From assembly GCA_903911435.1 (NCBI GenBank), contig CAIWDF010000202.1, forward strand, positions 1-59,388: 59,388 nucleotides of DNA, given 5' to 3'. Shown piece after piece: positions 18,714 through 27,501 of this stretch. The first letter of the stretch is position 1. Every line of letters starts with the position of its first letter. Origin of the DNA: an uncultured Bacteroidota bacterium (GTDB lineage Bacteria; Bacteroidota; Bacteroidia; 2-12-FULL-35-15). A program made the position numbers and the translations under genes. The notes beneath the pieces were generated by a model. It had not been told where the DNA came from and did no database searches. It was given only the letters and a program-made list of their open reading frames with translations.

Positions 18714-19514
18714 TTATTCAACACCGTAAGAATTTACCCACATGATGAGATGGATTCCTCCGGTGATGCGTTGCATAATTGGTTTTAAAATAAAGGCTGT
18801 TGTGGAATCGGAACCATAAGGATATTGAACCGAATTGCTCCATGCAGCATAAGGTTGCGATTGAATGTTGATTGATTCTTTTGAGACCAAGCCGACTTTG
18901 CGAGCATATCGCTCGGTGTATAACTGACGTTCGGTGATGATGTTTCCACCATCATCGTACTGTATTACTTGCAATACGGAGTCGAACTGAATGTTTCTTA
19001 TTTTTATAGATTGGTCGTAATACGAATAATAATAATCCATTTCTTGATTGTTATTCTGCGCATTGCCATTCCAAGTTTGATTGTCTTTTACAGGAAATGC
19101 GAGTTTGATGTAACGCATGTTTTCTTCTACCTTTTCGGCAGTGGAAGCGGTTCGGTTTTCGGCCCAAACGTTTCTTAATGTCCAAGGCATTTGACTATAA
19201 GCAATGGAGTCGTTGTGTAACTTAACGTAGCGCTCGAGACGAACGGTAGGCCTATTGAGATTATCAGAATAGATAGACTCAATTTTTTCTTTCAATTGAA
19301 ATTTAAAGGTATCGGCAGGTGCTAAGTGGGTATGTGAATTAAGGTTTGCATTGTCGTAATAAATGGAATCGACATCGTAAATGACATATCGACCCACATC
19401 GGTAGGAAAATAATTATACCCCATGTTGATACCAACTGGATTGTCTTTTTTGCACGACACCCAACCAACTACCATGAAACTAAATAAACAAATGCCAATG
19501 AAAGCGTTTCTCAT
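18714..19514 (-). CDS. Lipoprotein of unknown function
   Basis: A predicted lipoprotein of 266 residues if translation begins at the ATG at 19514-19512. A longer in-frame extension upstream has no signal-like sequence and is unlikely. From that start, the N-terminus is MRNAFIGICLFSFMVVGW followed by VSC, a lipobox with Cys lipidation and a KK charge. The rest is rich in Tyr, Asn and charged residues with repeated beta-strand-like stretches. I recognise no family. It is six bases upstream of the S8 protease, so it may be a partner or an independent envelope protein. Confidence 0.75.
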   Translation of the reverse strand: MRNAFIGICLFSFMVVGWVSCKKDNPVGINMGYNYFPTDVGRYVIYDVDSIYYDNANLNSHTHLAPADTFKFQLKEKIESIYSDNLNRPTVRLERYVKLHNDSIAYSQMPWTLRNVWAENRTASTAEKVEENMRYIKLAFPVKDNQTWNGNAQNNNQEMDYYYSYYDQSIKIRNIQFDSVLQVIQYDDGGNIITERQLYTERYARKVGLVSKESINIQSQPYAAWSNSVQYPYGSDSTTAFILKPIMQRITGGIHLIMWVNSYGVE

Positions 19515-19838
19515 TTTGATTAAAATTCGGATTGGTAAATTTAGATAATATAATTGAGATGGTTGGAATAATTTCGGCAAACTAGAGGTTTGTAGACGTG
19601 AGAATTTCTCACCGATAAGACACTAATGCCAAGAAACCCTAAGAAGTTTTTATTGATATTTGTTTTTTTATTCCGCATTTTGGAGGAAAGTTATCCAAAA
19701 TCTGGAAAAAGGAGTTGAAGTCATTTTTGCTTTTTATGACCAACCAACTCAAAAGCAATTGATTTTCTGTACAATAAAGACATTACTATGTTTCGAAACA
19801 AGGATAAAATTCTCGAAAAACCCATTACGGAACTTTTT
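19515..19838. other. Gene-free AT-rich spacer leading into the 21-bp array
   Basis: No gene is supported. The first 120 bases should hold the promoter of the lipoprotein-protease pair. From about 19790 the sequence begins to show TTCGAAA-type words that grow into the regular array starting at 19839. Confidence 0.5.
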
Positions 19839-20110
19839 GTGCGAAACATTTTATATTTCGTGTGAATGATTACTCTTTTCGTTCGAAACATTCGAACATT
19901 CACTCAAAATGTTTATTCTTTCGCTTCAAACATTATTTCATTCGCACGAAAAGTATATTCATTCACTCCAAAAATTATAAATTTCACTCCAAAAGTTTAA
20001 ACTTTCGCACGAAATGTCTAACATTTTGAGCGGATGAAATAACATTTTGAGTCAACGGAAACATTTTTTGCATCAAACATTTTACCTTTCGCACCAAATG
20101 TTCGAATTTT
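19839..20110. repeat. Degenerate tandem array, 21-bp period, about 13 units
   Basis: Successive units begin at 19859, 19880, 19901, 19922, 19943, 19964, 19985, 20006 and 20027, all exactly 21 bases apart; later units are 20-22 bases. A typical unit is CACTCCAAAAGTTTAAACTT plus T, and neighbours often read CGCACGAAA at the start. The join between units forms the dyad TTTCG-NN-CGAAA. Neither flank contains a gene reading into it. There are no unique spacers between units, so it is not CRISPR. The function is unknown. Confidence 0.8.
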
Positions 20111-20166
20111 GACTTTCTAGGTAATTTTATAGGTTTTTAAAGAAAAACACTTCCCATTTTAACCTT

Positions 20167-20208
20167 TTGATGAAGCCATTTTTTGATGAAGATAGTTTCT
20201 TGATGAAG
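20167..20208. repeat. Three copies of TTGATGAAG
   Basis: TTGATGAAG occurs at 20167-20175, 20183-20191 and 20200-20208, spaced 16-17 bases. It is a short direct repeat between the 21-bp array and the cold-shock gene terminator. Confidence 0.6.
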
Positions 20209-20277
20209 TGTTTTTTTTAAAACAAGTATTCTGTACGATTCCGTTTTCATCATCATTATCCACTTGATTGAATAAAA

Positions 20278-20310
20278 AAAAAGGCCGTTTCTTTTTAGAA
20301 ACAGCCTTTT
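20278..20310 (-). terminator. Terminator of the cold-shock gene
   Basis: The arms AAAGGC-c-GTTTC and GAAAC-a-GCCTTT pair with one C-A mismatch around a 6-base loop. A run of A residues on the plus strand becomes a U tract in the minus-strand transcript. It lies just after the stop codon of the cold-shock gene. Confidence 0.75.
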
Positions 20311-20328
20311 AGTGAAAATTAGGACTTA

Positions 20329-20520
20329 TTATGCTTTTTTTACGTTTATTGCGTTTAGACCTTTTTTTCCTTCGGATACTTCGTAGGTAACCTTGTCGCC
20401 TTCGTTAATTTTGTCAACCAAACCTGTGACGTGAACAAAAACTTCTTGGCCTGTTTCGTCATCTTTGATAAAACCAAAAGCCTTTGCTGAATTGAAAAAT
20501 TTTACTGTACCTGTTTTCAT
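20329..20520 (-). CDS. Cold-shock protein, CspA family
   Basis: A 63-residue single cold-shock domain, the usual length in Bacteroidota. RNP1 is KAFGFIKDD (residues 13-21) and RNP2 is VFVHVTGL (27-34). It binds single-stranded nucleic acid and acts as an RNA chaperone. It has its own promoter (20549-20580) and terminator (20278-20310), so it is monocistronic with a leader of only about 20-30 bases, not the long thermosensitive leader of E. coli cspA. Confidence 0.93.
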   Translation of the reverse strand: MKTGTVKFFNSAKAFGFIKDDETGQEVFVHVTGLVDKINEGDKVTYEVSEGKKGLNAINVKKA

Positions 20521-20548
20521 TGTTAAATATTTATTAGAAATTAGATGA

Positions 20549-20580
20549 CAAAAATAAAATAATATTTGACATCCATCAAA
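20549..20580 (-). promoter_or_regulatory. Promoter of the cold-shock gene
   Basis: On the minus strand, TTTG (20580-20577), a 20-base spacer and TATTTTTG (20556-20549) match the Bacteroidota consensus very well. Confidence 0.75.
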
Positions 20581-20652
20581 AATATTTTATTTACATCGTT
20601 TATTCCAACAGAATGAAAGTACAATACGGGCTGTTCGACTGACGACTAAAAC

Positions 20653-21321
20653 TTATACATAATGCCTCTCTCCGAACACCGAACTCCCCACACGAATCAT
20701 GGTACTGCCTTGTTCAATGGCCAGAGCATAATCGGAACTCATGCCCATGGAAATGATTTGAAGTTGAAAGTTCGCAGTTGAATGAGGTTTGATTTTATCA
20801 AAGAACATGGTCAAGGAATGGAATTCGTTTTTGATTTGTTCCTTATCATCCGTGTTGGTAGCCATTCCCATCACTCCTGTGACGCAAATGTTTTTTAGTT
20901 CAGTAAATTCTTTGGAATGCATTAATTGTTCAGCTTCTTCCATGCTCAATCCGAATTTAGTTTCTTCGTTAGCAATGTAAATTTGCAGCAAACAATTGAT
21001 GAATCGGTTATTCTTTAATGCTTGTTTGTTTATTTCCTGCAATAGTTTTAGGCTATCAACCGAGTGAATGAGGTGAACAAAAGGAGCAATAAATTTCACT
21101 TTGTTGGTTTGTAAATGACCAATCAGATGCCATTGAATATCCTTTGGCATCTGATGGTATTTTTCTTCCATCTCCTGAACTTTATTTTCTCCGAAAATGC
21201 GATGCCCAGCATTGTACACCTCCATAATTTTTTCAACAGGATGTGTTTTTGAAACCACCACCAAGGTTACTTCCTTCGGAAGAGACGATTGAATAGCAAG
21301 ATAATTCTCAGCGATACTCAT
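20653..21321 (-). CDS. YggS/PLPBP family pyridoxal phosphate-binding protein
   Basis: A 222-residue protein with the alanine-racemase N-terminal barrel fold. Lys25 in VVVSKTHPVE is the PLP lysine. FGENKVQEMEEK, HLIGHLQTNKVK and the SMGMSSDYALAIEQGSTMIRVG end are family signatures. Members have no known catalytic role and maintain PLP supply and amino acid balance in the cytosol. The gene is 48 bases downstream of the DUF1015 gene on the same strand. Confidence 0.93.
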   Translation of the reverse strand: MSIAENYLAIQSSLPKEVTLVVVSKTHPVEKIMEVYNAGHRIFGENKVQEMEEKYHQMPKDIQWHLIGHLQTNKVKFIAPFVHLIHSVDSLKLLQEINKQALKNNRFINCLLQIYIANEETKFGLSMEEAEQLMHSKEFTELKNICVTGVMGMATNTDDKEQIKNEFHSLTMFFDKIKPHSTANFQLQIISMGMSSDYALAIEQGSTMIRVGSSVFGERHYV

Positions 21322-21369
21322 TGTTTCAGGATATTAAACTACATTGGAACTCGCGCTCCAGTCAAGCAT

Positions 21370-22614
21370 CTATAATTTATGAATCACCAATCCGCTTCTT
21401 AGTTTTGGCTCAAACCAAGTGGTTTTAGGCGGCATGATGTTACCAGTATCGGCAATGTCAAACAATTGCTGCATCGACACTGGATAAAGTGCAAATGCCA
21501 CTTTCATTTCGCCACTATCCACACGTTTTTTCAATTCACCAAGTCCTCGTATTCCTCCAACAAAATCAATACGTTTGTCAGTTCTTAAATCTTTAATGCC
21601 TAATAAACTTTCAAGAATAAGATTAGAAAGGATGGTTACATCTAACACTCCGATAGGGTCGTTATCATTGTAAGTTCCAGGCTTTGCAGTCATCGAATAC
21701 CATTTGCCATCAATGTACATGCTGAAATTATGAAGTTTCACTGGCTTGTAGATTTCGCTGCCTTTATCTTCTACATCAAAAACAAGTTTTAATTTGGCAA
21801 GTAATTCTTCGGAACCAAGGTTATTCAAATCTTTCACCACACGGTTGTAATCAATAATGCTTAACTGATTTCCCGGAAAGTGTACAGCCAAAAAGTAATT
21901 GTACTCTTCAGTGCCATTATGATTTGGATTTTTTACTTTCTTTTCGTTTCCAACCAAAGCTGCTGCAGCAGTACGGTGATGCCCGTCAGCAACGTAAGTA
22001 TAAGGTACTTTAGCAAACAAATCAATCAATTGTTTGATGACAGCATCGTCATTCACCACCCAAAAATGGTGACCAAATCCATCATCTGCCGTGAAATCGT
22101 AATCTGCTTTCTTTGATTTTACAATGTTCTCAACAATATCGTCAATGGCTTTAACAGCAGGATAGGTAAAGAATACTGGCTCAATATTAGCATCGGTGGC
22201 ACGTACATGTTTCATGCGGTCTTCTTCTTTATCCGGACGAGTAAGTTCGTGTTTTTTGATGATGCCATTCATGTAATCGCTTACACCTGCTGCACCAACC
22301 AAACCATACTGTGTGCGTCCATTCATGGTTTGAGCATAAATATAAAGACATTCTTTATCTTCTTCTATCAACCAATCGTTTTTCTGAAATTTATCAAAAT
22401 TCTGTTTTGCTTTTATATACACTTGCTCATCGTGTTCGTCCATTGTTTCGGGCAAATCGATTTCGGGTTTGGTGATGTGAAGCAACGAAACCTCATTACC
22501 CTTTGCCTCTTCGCGAGCTTCTTTCGAATTTAATACATCGTATGGGCGTGATGCCAGTGCCTTTACAATTTCCTTTGGAGGACGGATACCTTTGAATGCT
22601 TTTAGAATTGCCAT
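21370..22614 (-). CDS. DUF1015 family protein next to serA
   Basis: A 414-residue DUF1015 protein of normal length. It shows the starting FKGIRPPKEIVKALASRPYDVL, LLHITKPEID, VADGHHRTAAA and the ending YPVSMQQLFDIAD...MPPKTTWFEPKLRSGLV. The biochemical function is not established. In many Bacteroidota and some other phyla it is linked to serine synthesis genes, as here with serA upstream. The spacer between the two is almost entirely a heptamer repeat (22621-22655). Confidence 0.88.
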   Translation of the reverse strand: MAILKAFKGIRPPKEIVKALASRPYDVLNSKEAREEAKGNEVSLLHITKPEIDLPETMDEHDEQVYIKAKQNFDKFQKNDWLIEEDKECLYIYAQTMNGRTQYGLVGAAGVSDYMNGIIKKHELTRPDKEEDRMKHVRATDANIEPVFFTYPAVKAIDDIVENIVKSKKADYDFTADDGFGHHFWVVNDDAVIKQLIDLFAKVPYTYVADGHHRTAAAALVGNEKKVKNPNHNGTEEYNYFLAVHFPGNQLSIIDYNRVVKDLNNLGSEELLAKLKLVFDVEDKGSEIYKPVKLHNFSMYIDGKWYSMTAKPGTYNDNDPIGVLDVTILSNLILESLLGIKDLRTDKRIDFVGGIRGLGELKKRVDSGEMKVAFALYPVSMQQLFDIADTGNIMPPKTTWFEPKLRSGLVIHKL

Positions 22615-22620
22615 TTTGTG

Positions 22621-22655
22621 TTAGTTGTTAGTTATTAGTTGATAGTTGTTAGTCA
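22621..22655. repeat. Heptamer array TTAGTTG, five units
   Basis: TTAGTTG, TTAGTTA, TTAGTTG, ATAGTTG and TTAGTCA follow without interruption from 22621 to 22655. They fill the 45-base gap between serA and the DUF1015 gene. Confidence 0.85.
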
Positions 22656-22659
22656 CTCG

Positions 22660-23580
22660 TTATTTATTTACTTGAAATGTTTTATCACCAGTGGTGATGA
22701 ATTTTACAATTTGCGATGCTGCAGCCAAACCTGCATTGATATTTGCTTCCGATGTTTCTGCTCCTTGTTTTTTAGGGGTGGAAAAATATCTGTTTTCGAA
22801 CTGCATCAATTCTGAATGATTGTCGGGAAGTATATCCGATACATATTTAAAATCGGGACGAGCTTCGAAAAATTGTTTTAGCCCTACTTCGTCAATCACT
22901 TCTTTTCTGGCAGTATTGATAACGGTTGCACCTTTCGGCATTTTAGAAAGCAAATCGAAATTGATTGATTTTTTTGTTTTCTCCGTTGCCGGAATATTTA
23001 ATGAAATGTATTGACAAGTGGAGTAAAGTTGCTCGATGCTATCGGCAGCAATAATGCCATCCTTTTCGATGGTTTCTTTTGTAACAAATGGGTCGAAAGC
23101 ATATACCTCCATTCCAAATCCACGAGCTATGCGGGCTACATTTCTGCCAACATTACCATTAGCATGAATGCCTAGTTTTTTACCTTTCAATTCGGTGCCC
23201 GAGCCTCCCTTGAAATTGGCTCTTGCCATAAACACTAATAAACCGAATGTTAATTCGGCAACAGCATTTGAGTTTTGGCCTGGTGTATTCATTGCCACAA
23301 TTCCTTTTTCGGTGCAGGCGACTAAATCGATATTATCAAAACCTGCCCCAGCACGAACAATAATTTTAAGTTTAGGTGCTGCTTCAATTACTGCTCGCGT
23401 AGCTTTGTCGCTGCGAATAATCATGGCATCAGCATCAGTCACTGCTTTTAAAAGTTCATTAGGGTCGGTATAGTTTTCGAGGAATACAGATTCGAAACCT
23501 GCTTCAGCAAATATTTTCCTTATTCCATCAGTAGCGGCAGCTGCAAATGGTTTTTCGGTAGCAATCAAAACTTTTGTCAT
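22660..23580 (-). CDS. serA: D-3-phosphoglycerate dehydrogenase (2-hydroxyacid dehydrogenase family)
   Basis: A 306-residue short-form SerA without an ACT domain, catalysing the first step of serine synthesis with NAD in the cytosol. NTPGQNSNAVAELTFG, VRAGAGFDNID and INTARKEVIDE (catalytic Arg) are visible. Two positions differ from the textbook family. The nucleotide loop reads HANGNVGRNVA, with Ala in place of the first Gly of GxGxxG. The usual catalytic His of TPHxG is Lys (STPKKQGAETSEA). From memory, Bacteroides SerA proteins share both features, so this is probably a lineage trait and not decay. Confidence 0.85.
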   Translation of the reverse strand: MTKVLIATEKPFAAAATDGIRKIFAEAGFESVFLENYTDPNELLKAVTDADAMIIRSDKATRAVIEAAPKLKIIVRAGAGFDNIDLVACTEKGIVAMNTPGQNSNAVAELTFGLLVFMARANFKGGSGTELKGKKLGIHANGNVGRNVARIARGFGMEVYAFDPFVTKETIEKDGIIAADSIEQLYSTCQYISLNIPATEKTKKSINFDLLSKMPKGATVINTARKEVIDEVGLKQFFEARPDFKYVSDILPDNHSELMQFENRYFSTPKKQGAETSEANINAGLAAASQIVKFITTGDKTFQVNK

Positions 23581-23646
23581 GGTATGTGATGTTAGAATAA
23601 ATTTTGGGAGTGCAATTTTAGTTATTATTTAAACACGAATGAGGTT

Positions 23647-25050
23647 TTACTTCTCATTCTTTTCAACAACCACATGGTAGTTGAGATTGAAACCAAGGCG
23701 CATTTCTTTGTTGGTAAAATGATTGGTGTCGCTTTCTATTTCCGATGAATAAAGCATTCCGCGAGGCGGCAAAGGTTCCAACTTTATCACCGTATCCCGA
23801 TGAATGGTTTTGTTGAGTTCAATCATATGGAGGTTGCGGCTATCGATGGCAGCTGCATATCGCGAAGTGACGAAGGATTGATTGACCAAATGAAAAATCG
23901 TGAATCCTAAAGCACAGACAATGCTTGCCCATTGAAGATAAACCAATCGCTTTTTGTTAAGCACACGCATGTGACCAACGTAAAAAGCAAGCATACAAAG
24001 GTAAACAGCTACCATGAACGATGCGAAGAGCCATACTCGAGCGGGGCCTGTTTCGACCATAAGGTAAGCAACAATAAAAAAGAAAACAAACAAGAAGCCA
24101 ATCAACCACGCGGTGATTTTGATGAAATATGACTTGAACGATTGAGAGAAAATGGCAAGGTCGTAGGCCTTTGAAACTTGACCAACCAATACAAAGGGAA
24201 CAGAGAATGCAAGAATATAGGGCAACTGAAGTGGAAGAAAAACAATAAACAATTTAACGAACGACTTGGCAACAATAAAAAAGGAATAGAAGAATCGGCT
24301 TGGTGGCAACAAGGTAGCTCTGGCATAGTTTCCGGGAGCCATCACCACAATGGCAAACGAAATACCCAAGACAATAAGAAATACAAACATCTTCCGGTTG
24401 AAGAACTGAGGAAGCAACAAGCGTGTATTGTTCGATTGACGATAATGATTGATGATGAACAATACCATGGCTAGGCCAATAACCGAAGTATATACTTCCG
24501 AACCGCCACCGACATAGATTGTACATACAATAAGGCCAAGGTAATTGAGTATGGTTTCATCGTCTTGCAACAAGAACGAAACACCCCAAAGCAGGGCGAC
24601 AATGCTAAGCAGATAATCGTTGAGGGCATTGTACCAAAACCATGATTCGCCTTTGTCGGTGCTGAGGAAAAACAACAAAGCAACGAATGAGGTGCTTGCT
24701 ATTCTTCGTTCGAAACGAGGAAGATAAAACTGGAGGTAATGGGATATTTCATCCAATGCACGATTGGCACCACTTATTAAAAGCACCAAGGTGAGCAAAG
24801 GGAAAAAGAAATACAATCGTTGGTTGTACTGGAAATACCTATAGATGACATCGCGCGAGAATTCGGAAACGTAACGACCGCACCACTCCATGTATTGATT
24901 TTTAACCCCGGTAAGTATTCCGAAGTTATTTACATTCCAGATGTACCAAAAATCATCGGTTGCTAGTCGGCTATTCCAACATAGCATTACCATTAAGGCA
25001 ATGAAAATGATAAGGGAAATGGATATAAGAATGGAATACCTTTTCGTCAT
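23647..25050 (-). CDS. Polytopic membrane protein, DUF6056-like
   Basis: A 467-residue integral membrane protein with roughly ten hydrophobic helices and a soluble C-terminal tail of about 60 residues. The N-terminal loop after helix 1 (SRLATDDFWYIWNVNNFG...WCGRYVSEF) resembles the DUF6056 and glycosyltransferase-C superfamily membrane proteins, in which an acidic DD pair in the first loop is typical. Function is unknown; a role in cell-surface glycan transfer is only a guess from fold. It lies 66 bases upstream of serA on the same strand. Confidence 0.65.
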   Translation of the reverse strand: MTKRYSILISISLIIFIALMVMLCWNSRLATDDFWYIWNVNNFGILTGVKNQYMEWCGRYVSEFSRDVIYRYFQYNQRLYFFFPLLTLVLLISGANRALDEISHYLQFYLPRFERRIASTSFVALLFFLSTDKGESWFWYNALNDYLLSIVALLWGVSFLLQDDETILNYLGLIVCTIYVGGGSEVYTSVIGLAMVLFIINHYRQSNNTRLLLPQFFNRKMFVFLIVLGISFAIVVMAPGNYARATLLPPSRFFYSFFIVAKSFVKLFIVFLPLQLPYILAFSVPFVLVGQVSKAYDLAIFSQSFKSYFIKITAWLIGFLFVFFFIVAYLMVETGPARVWLFASFMVAVYLCMLAFYVGHMRVLNKKRLVYLQWASIVCALGFTIFHLVNQSFVTSRYAAAIDSRNLHMIELNKTIHRDTVIKLEPLPPRGMLYSSEIESDTNHFTNKEMRLGFNLNYHVVVEKNEK

Positions 25051-25119
25051 GACGCATCAAAATTAAACATATTTTGATAAATATAAAACAAGAAGACAGG
25101 AAAAAACAAAGCTCCTCTC

Positions 25120-26526
25120 CTACTCGATTATCATTTTCTGCATTTGTTGCAATCCTTCGCCCGACAAACGAATCAAATAAATGCCTTTTGCCAAAGTGGG
25201 CAATTGCACCTGCTCGGCATACATACCATTGGTAGGTGGCACAGGATGATGATACACTTGTTTTCCTTCGGCAGTGTAAACATCGAGCATCAAATTTAAT
25301 CGAACGGAAGTGGTAAACGAATACATGAATTCGCCATTGCTCGGATTAGGAGTGATGGTGAAGTATTGAATCGCTGGCAAAGCCAATTCGGGCACGGCTA
25401 CAAAATCGCTCCGGGTATACCAGATAGGACTGGTGTAGATTTGATCGCCATCGGCCTGAAGGATGCGGGCGAAATAATAATAACTTGTTCCATTGGCGAT
25501 AGCGGGTGTATAATTGAGCGAAAGGCTAGAACTTACCGAGGTGAGGGCTGTAGGTGCTACTCCACTTCCAGGAATACCGTAAAAGATGGTGATGCTCGAA
25601 TTACTTTCGCCATCGGGGTCGATAACGGAAATGGATAGGTTGGGCGAGCCAGCCTCGGTGATGATTTGCCCCATGGTATGTCCGTTGGCTGTAAAACTGA
25701 TTTGTGCATTCCAATCGTCAGATGCATAGAAACGCATGGAACGATATGCATCCAGGATGGCGCTACGTGTAAGCGTATCGGCAAGTACTACGGTGCGGCC
25801 TTTTTGCGAACGACCGAAAACACTATAATGTGTATCGTGGTCCATGCCAATGCCAAGGTGATATCCCGCTTTTAGCGCATCGTAAAAACGAGTGAGGTAA
25901 TTGCCCGTAGAAGGGTCGCTGTAGAGGGTATCGGTACTAAAAGCAGGGCCGCTGCGAAAAGGAGTGCCAATGATGGCGCTATCGCTTACGGCATTGTAAG
26001 GAGAAGTATAAATGGCATTATAATCGGAATTGGTAGGGTGAGCGAAATAACCAAATGCTCCTGGATGATGGGCTATTTTGGCAAATAAACCCGTATAATC
26101 GGTTTGAGCATTAAAAATATCGTAATTGTTGGTTTCCCAACCGATGAGCGAATCGAAACCATAAACCACCACATGTCCTCCCGAAGCTATTTCGCCCCAC
26201 TCCATGCCATACAAACTTACAAAACTTCCTTCTTGATTGGCCGAATCGGCTTGACGTACGCCACGGTGATAATTGGCCAGTTGCATTCCTGCTCCCGAAT
26301 GGTTGTGCTCCGATATACCAAGGTAATCCATGTGCAAACTATGTTTGGCATATTCAAAATCCTCGTAAGGCATCGACATGAATGAAGTGAGGGAATCTTT
26401 ATTGCCATCGGAATAACCCGAATGTGCATGAATGGTTCCGAAATAATAATTGTATTGCGAAAAAGCTTGGAGCTGGATACTAGCAAAGGCGATGATGGCC
26501 AAAACTCTGACTTGGTTTAAATTCAT
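25120..26526 (-). CDS. Secreted PHP-domain metallohydrolase-like protein with type IX sorting domain
   Basis: A protein of 468 residues from the ATG at 26526-26524. A longer frame upstream reads through the heptamer repeats and is not credible. After a signal peptide (ending LQAFSQ) comes a PHP/CehA-McbA type domain with the metal-ligand motifs GTIHAHSGYSDG, ISEHNH and GMDHDTH. A beta-sandwich-like stretch follows, then a C-terminal type A sorting domain from FTITPNPSNGEF. PHP proteins are usually phosphoesterases; export by the type IX system suggests an extracellular role, perhaps phosphate release. Substrate unknown. Confidence 0.8.
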   Translation of the reverse strand: MNLNQVRVLAIIAFASIQLQAFSQYNYYFGTIHAHSGYSDGNKDSLTSFMSMPYEDFEYAKHSLHMDYLGISEHNHSGAGMQLANYHRGVRQADSANQEGSFVSLYGMEWGEIASGGHVVVYGFDSLIGWETNNYDIFNAQTDYTGLFAKIAHHPGAFGYFAHPTNSDYNAIYTSPYNAVSDSAIIGTPFRSGPAFSTDTLYSDPSTGNYLTRFYDALKAGYHLGIGMDHDTHYSVFGRSQKGRTVVLADTLTRSAILDAYRSMRFYASDDWNAQISFTANGHTMGQIITEAGSPNLSISVIDPDGESNSSITIFYGIPGSGVAPTALTSVSSSLSLNYTPAIANGTSYYYFARILQADGDQIYTSPIWYTRSDFVAVPELALPAIQYFTITPNPSNGEFMYSFTTSVRLNLMLDVYTAEGKQVYHHPVPPTNGMYAEQVQLPTLAKGIYLIRLSGEGLQQMQKMIIE

Positions 26527-26562
26527 GGGGCAAAGGTAGTAAAGTTTAATTGGTGATGAGTA

Positions 26563-26660
26563 GTAAATAGGCAATAGCGAATAGGCGATAGGGCTGGTAA
26601 GGGAATTCACCACGAAGACACGAGGACAGTCAATAGCTAATAGTTAATAGCGATTAGGGG
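26563..26660. repeat. Two heptamer blocks of NNAATAG type
   Basis: GCAATAG, CGAATAG and GCGATAG run at 26571-26591 after AAATAG. CAATAG, CTAATAG, TTAATAG and CGATTAG run at 26631-26657. Both blocks keep a 7-base period and the same orientation. Confidence 0.8.
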
Positions 26661-26700
26661 ATTTAAGGATTTTTTAGCATTCACGAGCCTTCGGAGTTCG

Positions 26701-26735
26701 CTATCCCCTATTCACTATTCGCTATCCGCTCTAGC
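26701..26735. repeat. Heptamer block in inverted orientation
   Basis: CTATCCC, CTATTCA, CTATTCG and CTATCCG run from 26701 to 26728 with decay beyond. They are the reverse complement of the NNAATAG blocks just upstream, so the two blocks could pair. Confidence 0.8.
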
Positions 26736-26870
26736 TCTATTTCACCTAATACAATATATATAGGTATCCTTTTGGCTTGAGGACGAAAAAAAGCTGTTGT
26801 GGGGTTAAAACTGGGTGTTTTACCAAAAAATTGCTTTTGCAATTTGACAAAAGCATAGGTCGGGGGTTTT

Positions 26871-27150
26871 GGATGACCATATGAACGAACTACGGATTTC
26901 CGAACATTATCCATATGACCATATGGGCTATCTGCGAAGTTCCGGACATCATCCATATGACCATATGAACGAGCTACGGATTTCCGGACATCATCCATAT
27001 GAACATATGAACGAACTACGGATTTCCGGACATGACCCATATGACCATATGAGCGAACTACGGATTTCCGGACATCATCCATATGACCATATGAACGAAC
27101 TCCGACATTTCGCAGGTGGCTTATACGGTCATATGACCCAATTTCGATTT
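26871..27150. repeat. Tandem array, 42-bp (2 x 21) period, about 6.5 units
   Basis: Units begin at 26871, 26913, 26955, 26997, 27039, 27081 and 27123, each 42 bases apart. A unit is ATATGACCATATGAACGAACT joined to ACGGATTTCCGGACATCATCC, so each half is 21 bases. The palindromes CATATG and TCCGGA recur at fixed places. Both strands stay open across the array and could encode a 14-residue repeat, but a stop-free unit whose length is a multiple of three does this automatically. No ribosome-binding site or family match supports a protein. Confidence 0.85.
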
Positions 27151-27428
27151 TTCGCGATTTTTCAAAATTTATCATCCAACCAAGCAATTTTTACATATTT
27201 GGTCTCCTTGGAACTTTTTGCAAATTGTAAAAATGGGAGAAGTGGGGAATCTTATTTTAGTGAATAGCCAAAAGTGATTAGGTAATAGGGAGTGCTTCGT
27301 GCCTTTCTGTCTTTTGCGGTAATTTTTTTGCAAAATTGAACAATTGCCCCCTATTCTTTGCCCAAAAATAAGAATAGTCGCTTGCTAGGGTATTGTTAAA
27401 AACGATAATTCGCCATTCATCCAAATAC
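27151..27428. other. Spacer between the 42-bp array and the DPP7 promoter
   Basis: No gene is visible. Bases 27261-27288 are a decayed heptamer block (TGAATAG, CCAAAAG, TGATTAG, GTAATAG). The rest is AT-rich sequence without recognisable elements. Confidence 0.6.
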
Positions 27429-27460
27429 TTGTGGTGATATGGGGTGGAATGTTATTTTTG
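27429..27460 (+). promoter_or_regulatory. Promoter of the DPP7-like gene
   Basis: TTG at 27429-27431, a 21-base spacer and TATTTTTG at 27453-27460 match the Bacteroidota pattern. The box lies 41 bases before the start codon. Confidence 0.65.
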
Positions 27461-27501
27461 TCGCCACTAAAAATTAAAAACAAAAACCTCAATTAATAAA
27501 A

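Noticed and set aside
19721-19903. Small gene in the cold-shock/lipoprotein spacer
   Set aside because: The frame runs from AT-rich spacer into the repeat array, with no ribosome-binding site or family resemblance.
22660-23580. serA as a pseudogene because the catalytic His is missing
   Set aside because: The Lys replacement and altered glycine loop appear, from memory, in other Bacteroidota SerA proteins, and the frame is intact, so lineage variation is more likely.
26708-27267. Overlapping open frames on both strands with 14-residue repeats
   Set aside because: They arise because the 42-base repeat unit has no stop and its length is a multiple of three. There is no plausible start context, family match or composition like neighbouring proteins.
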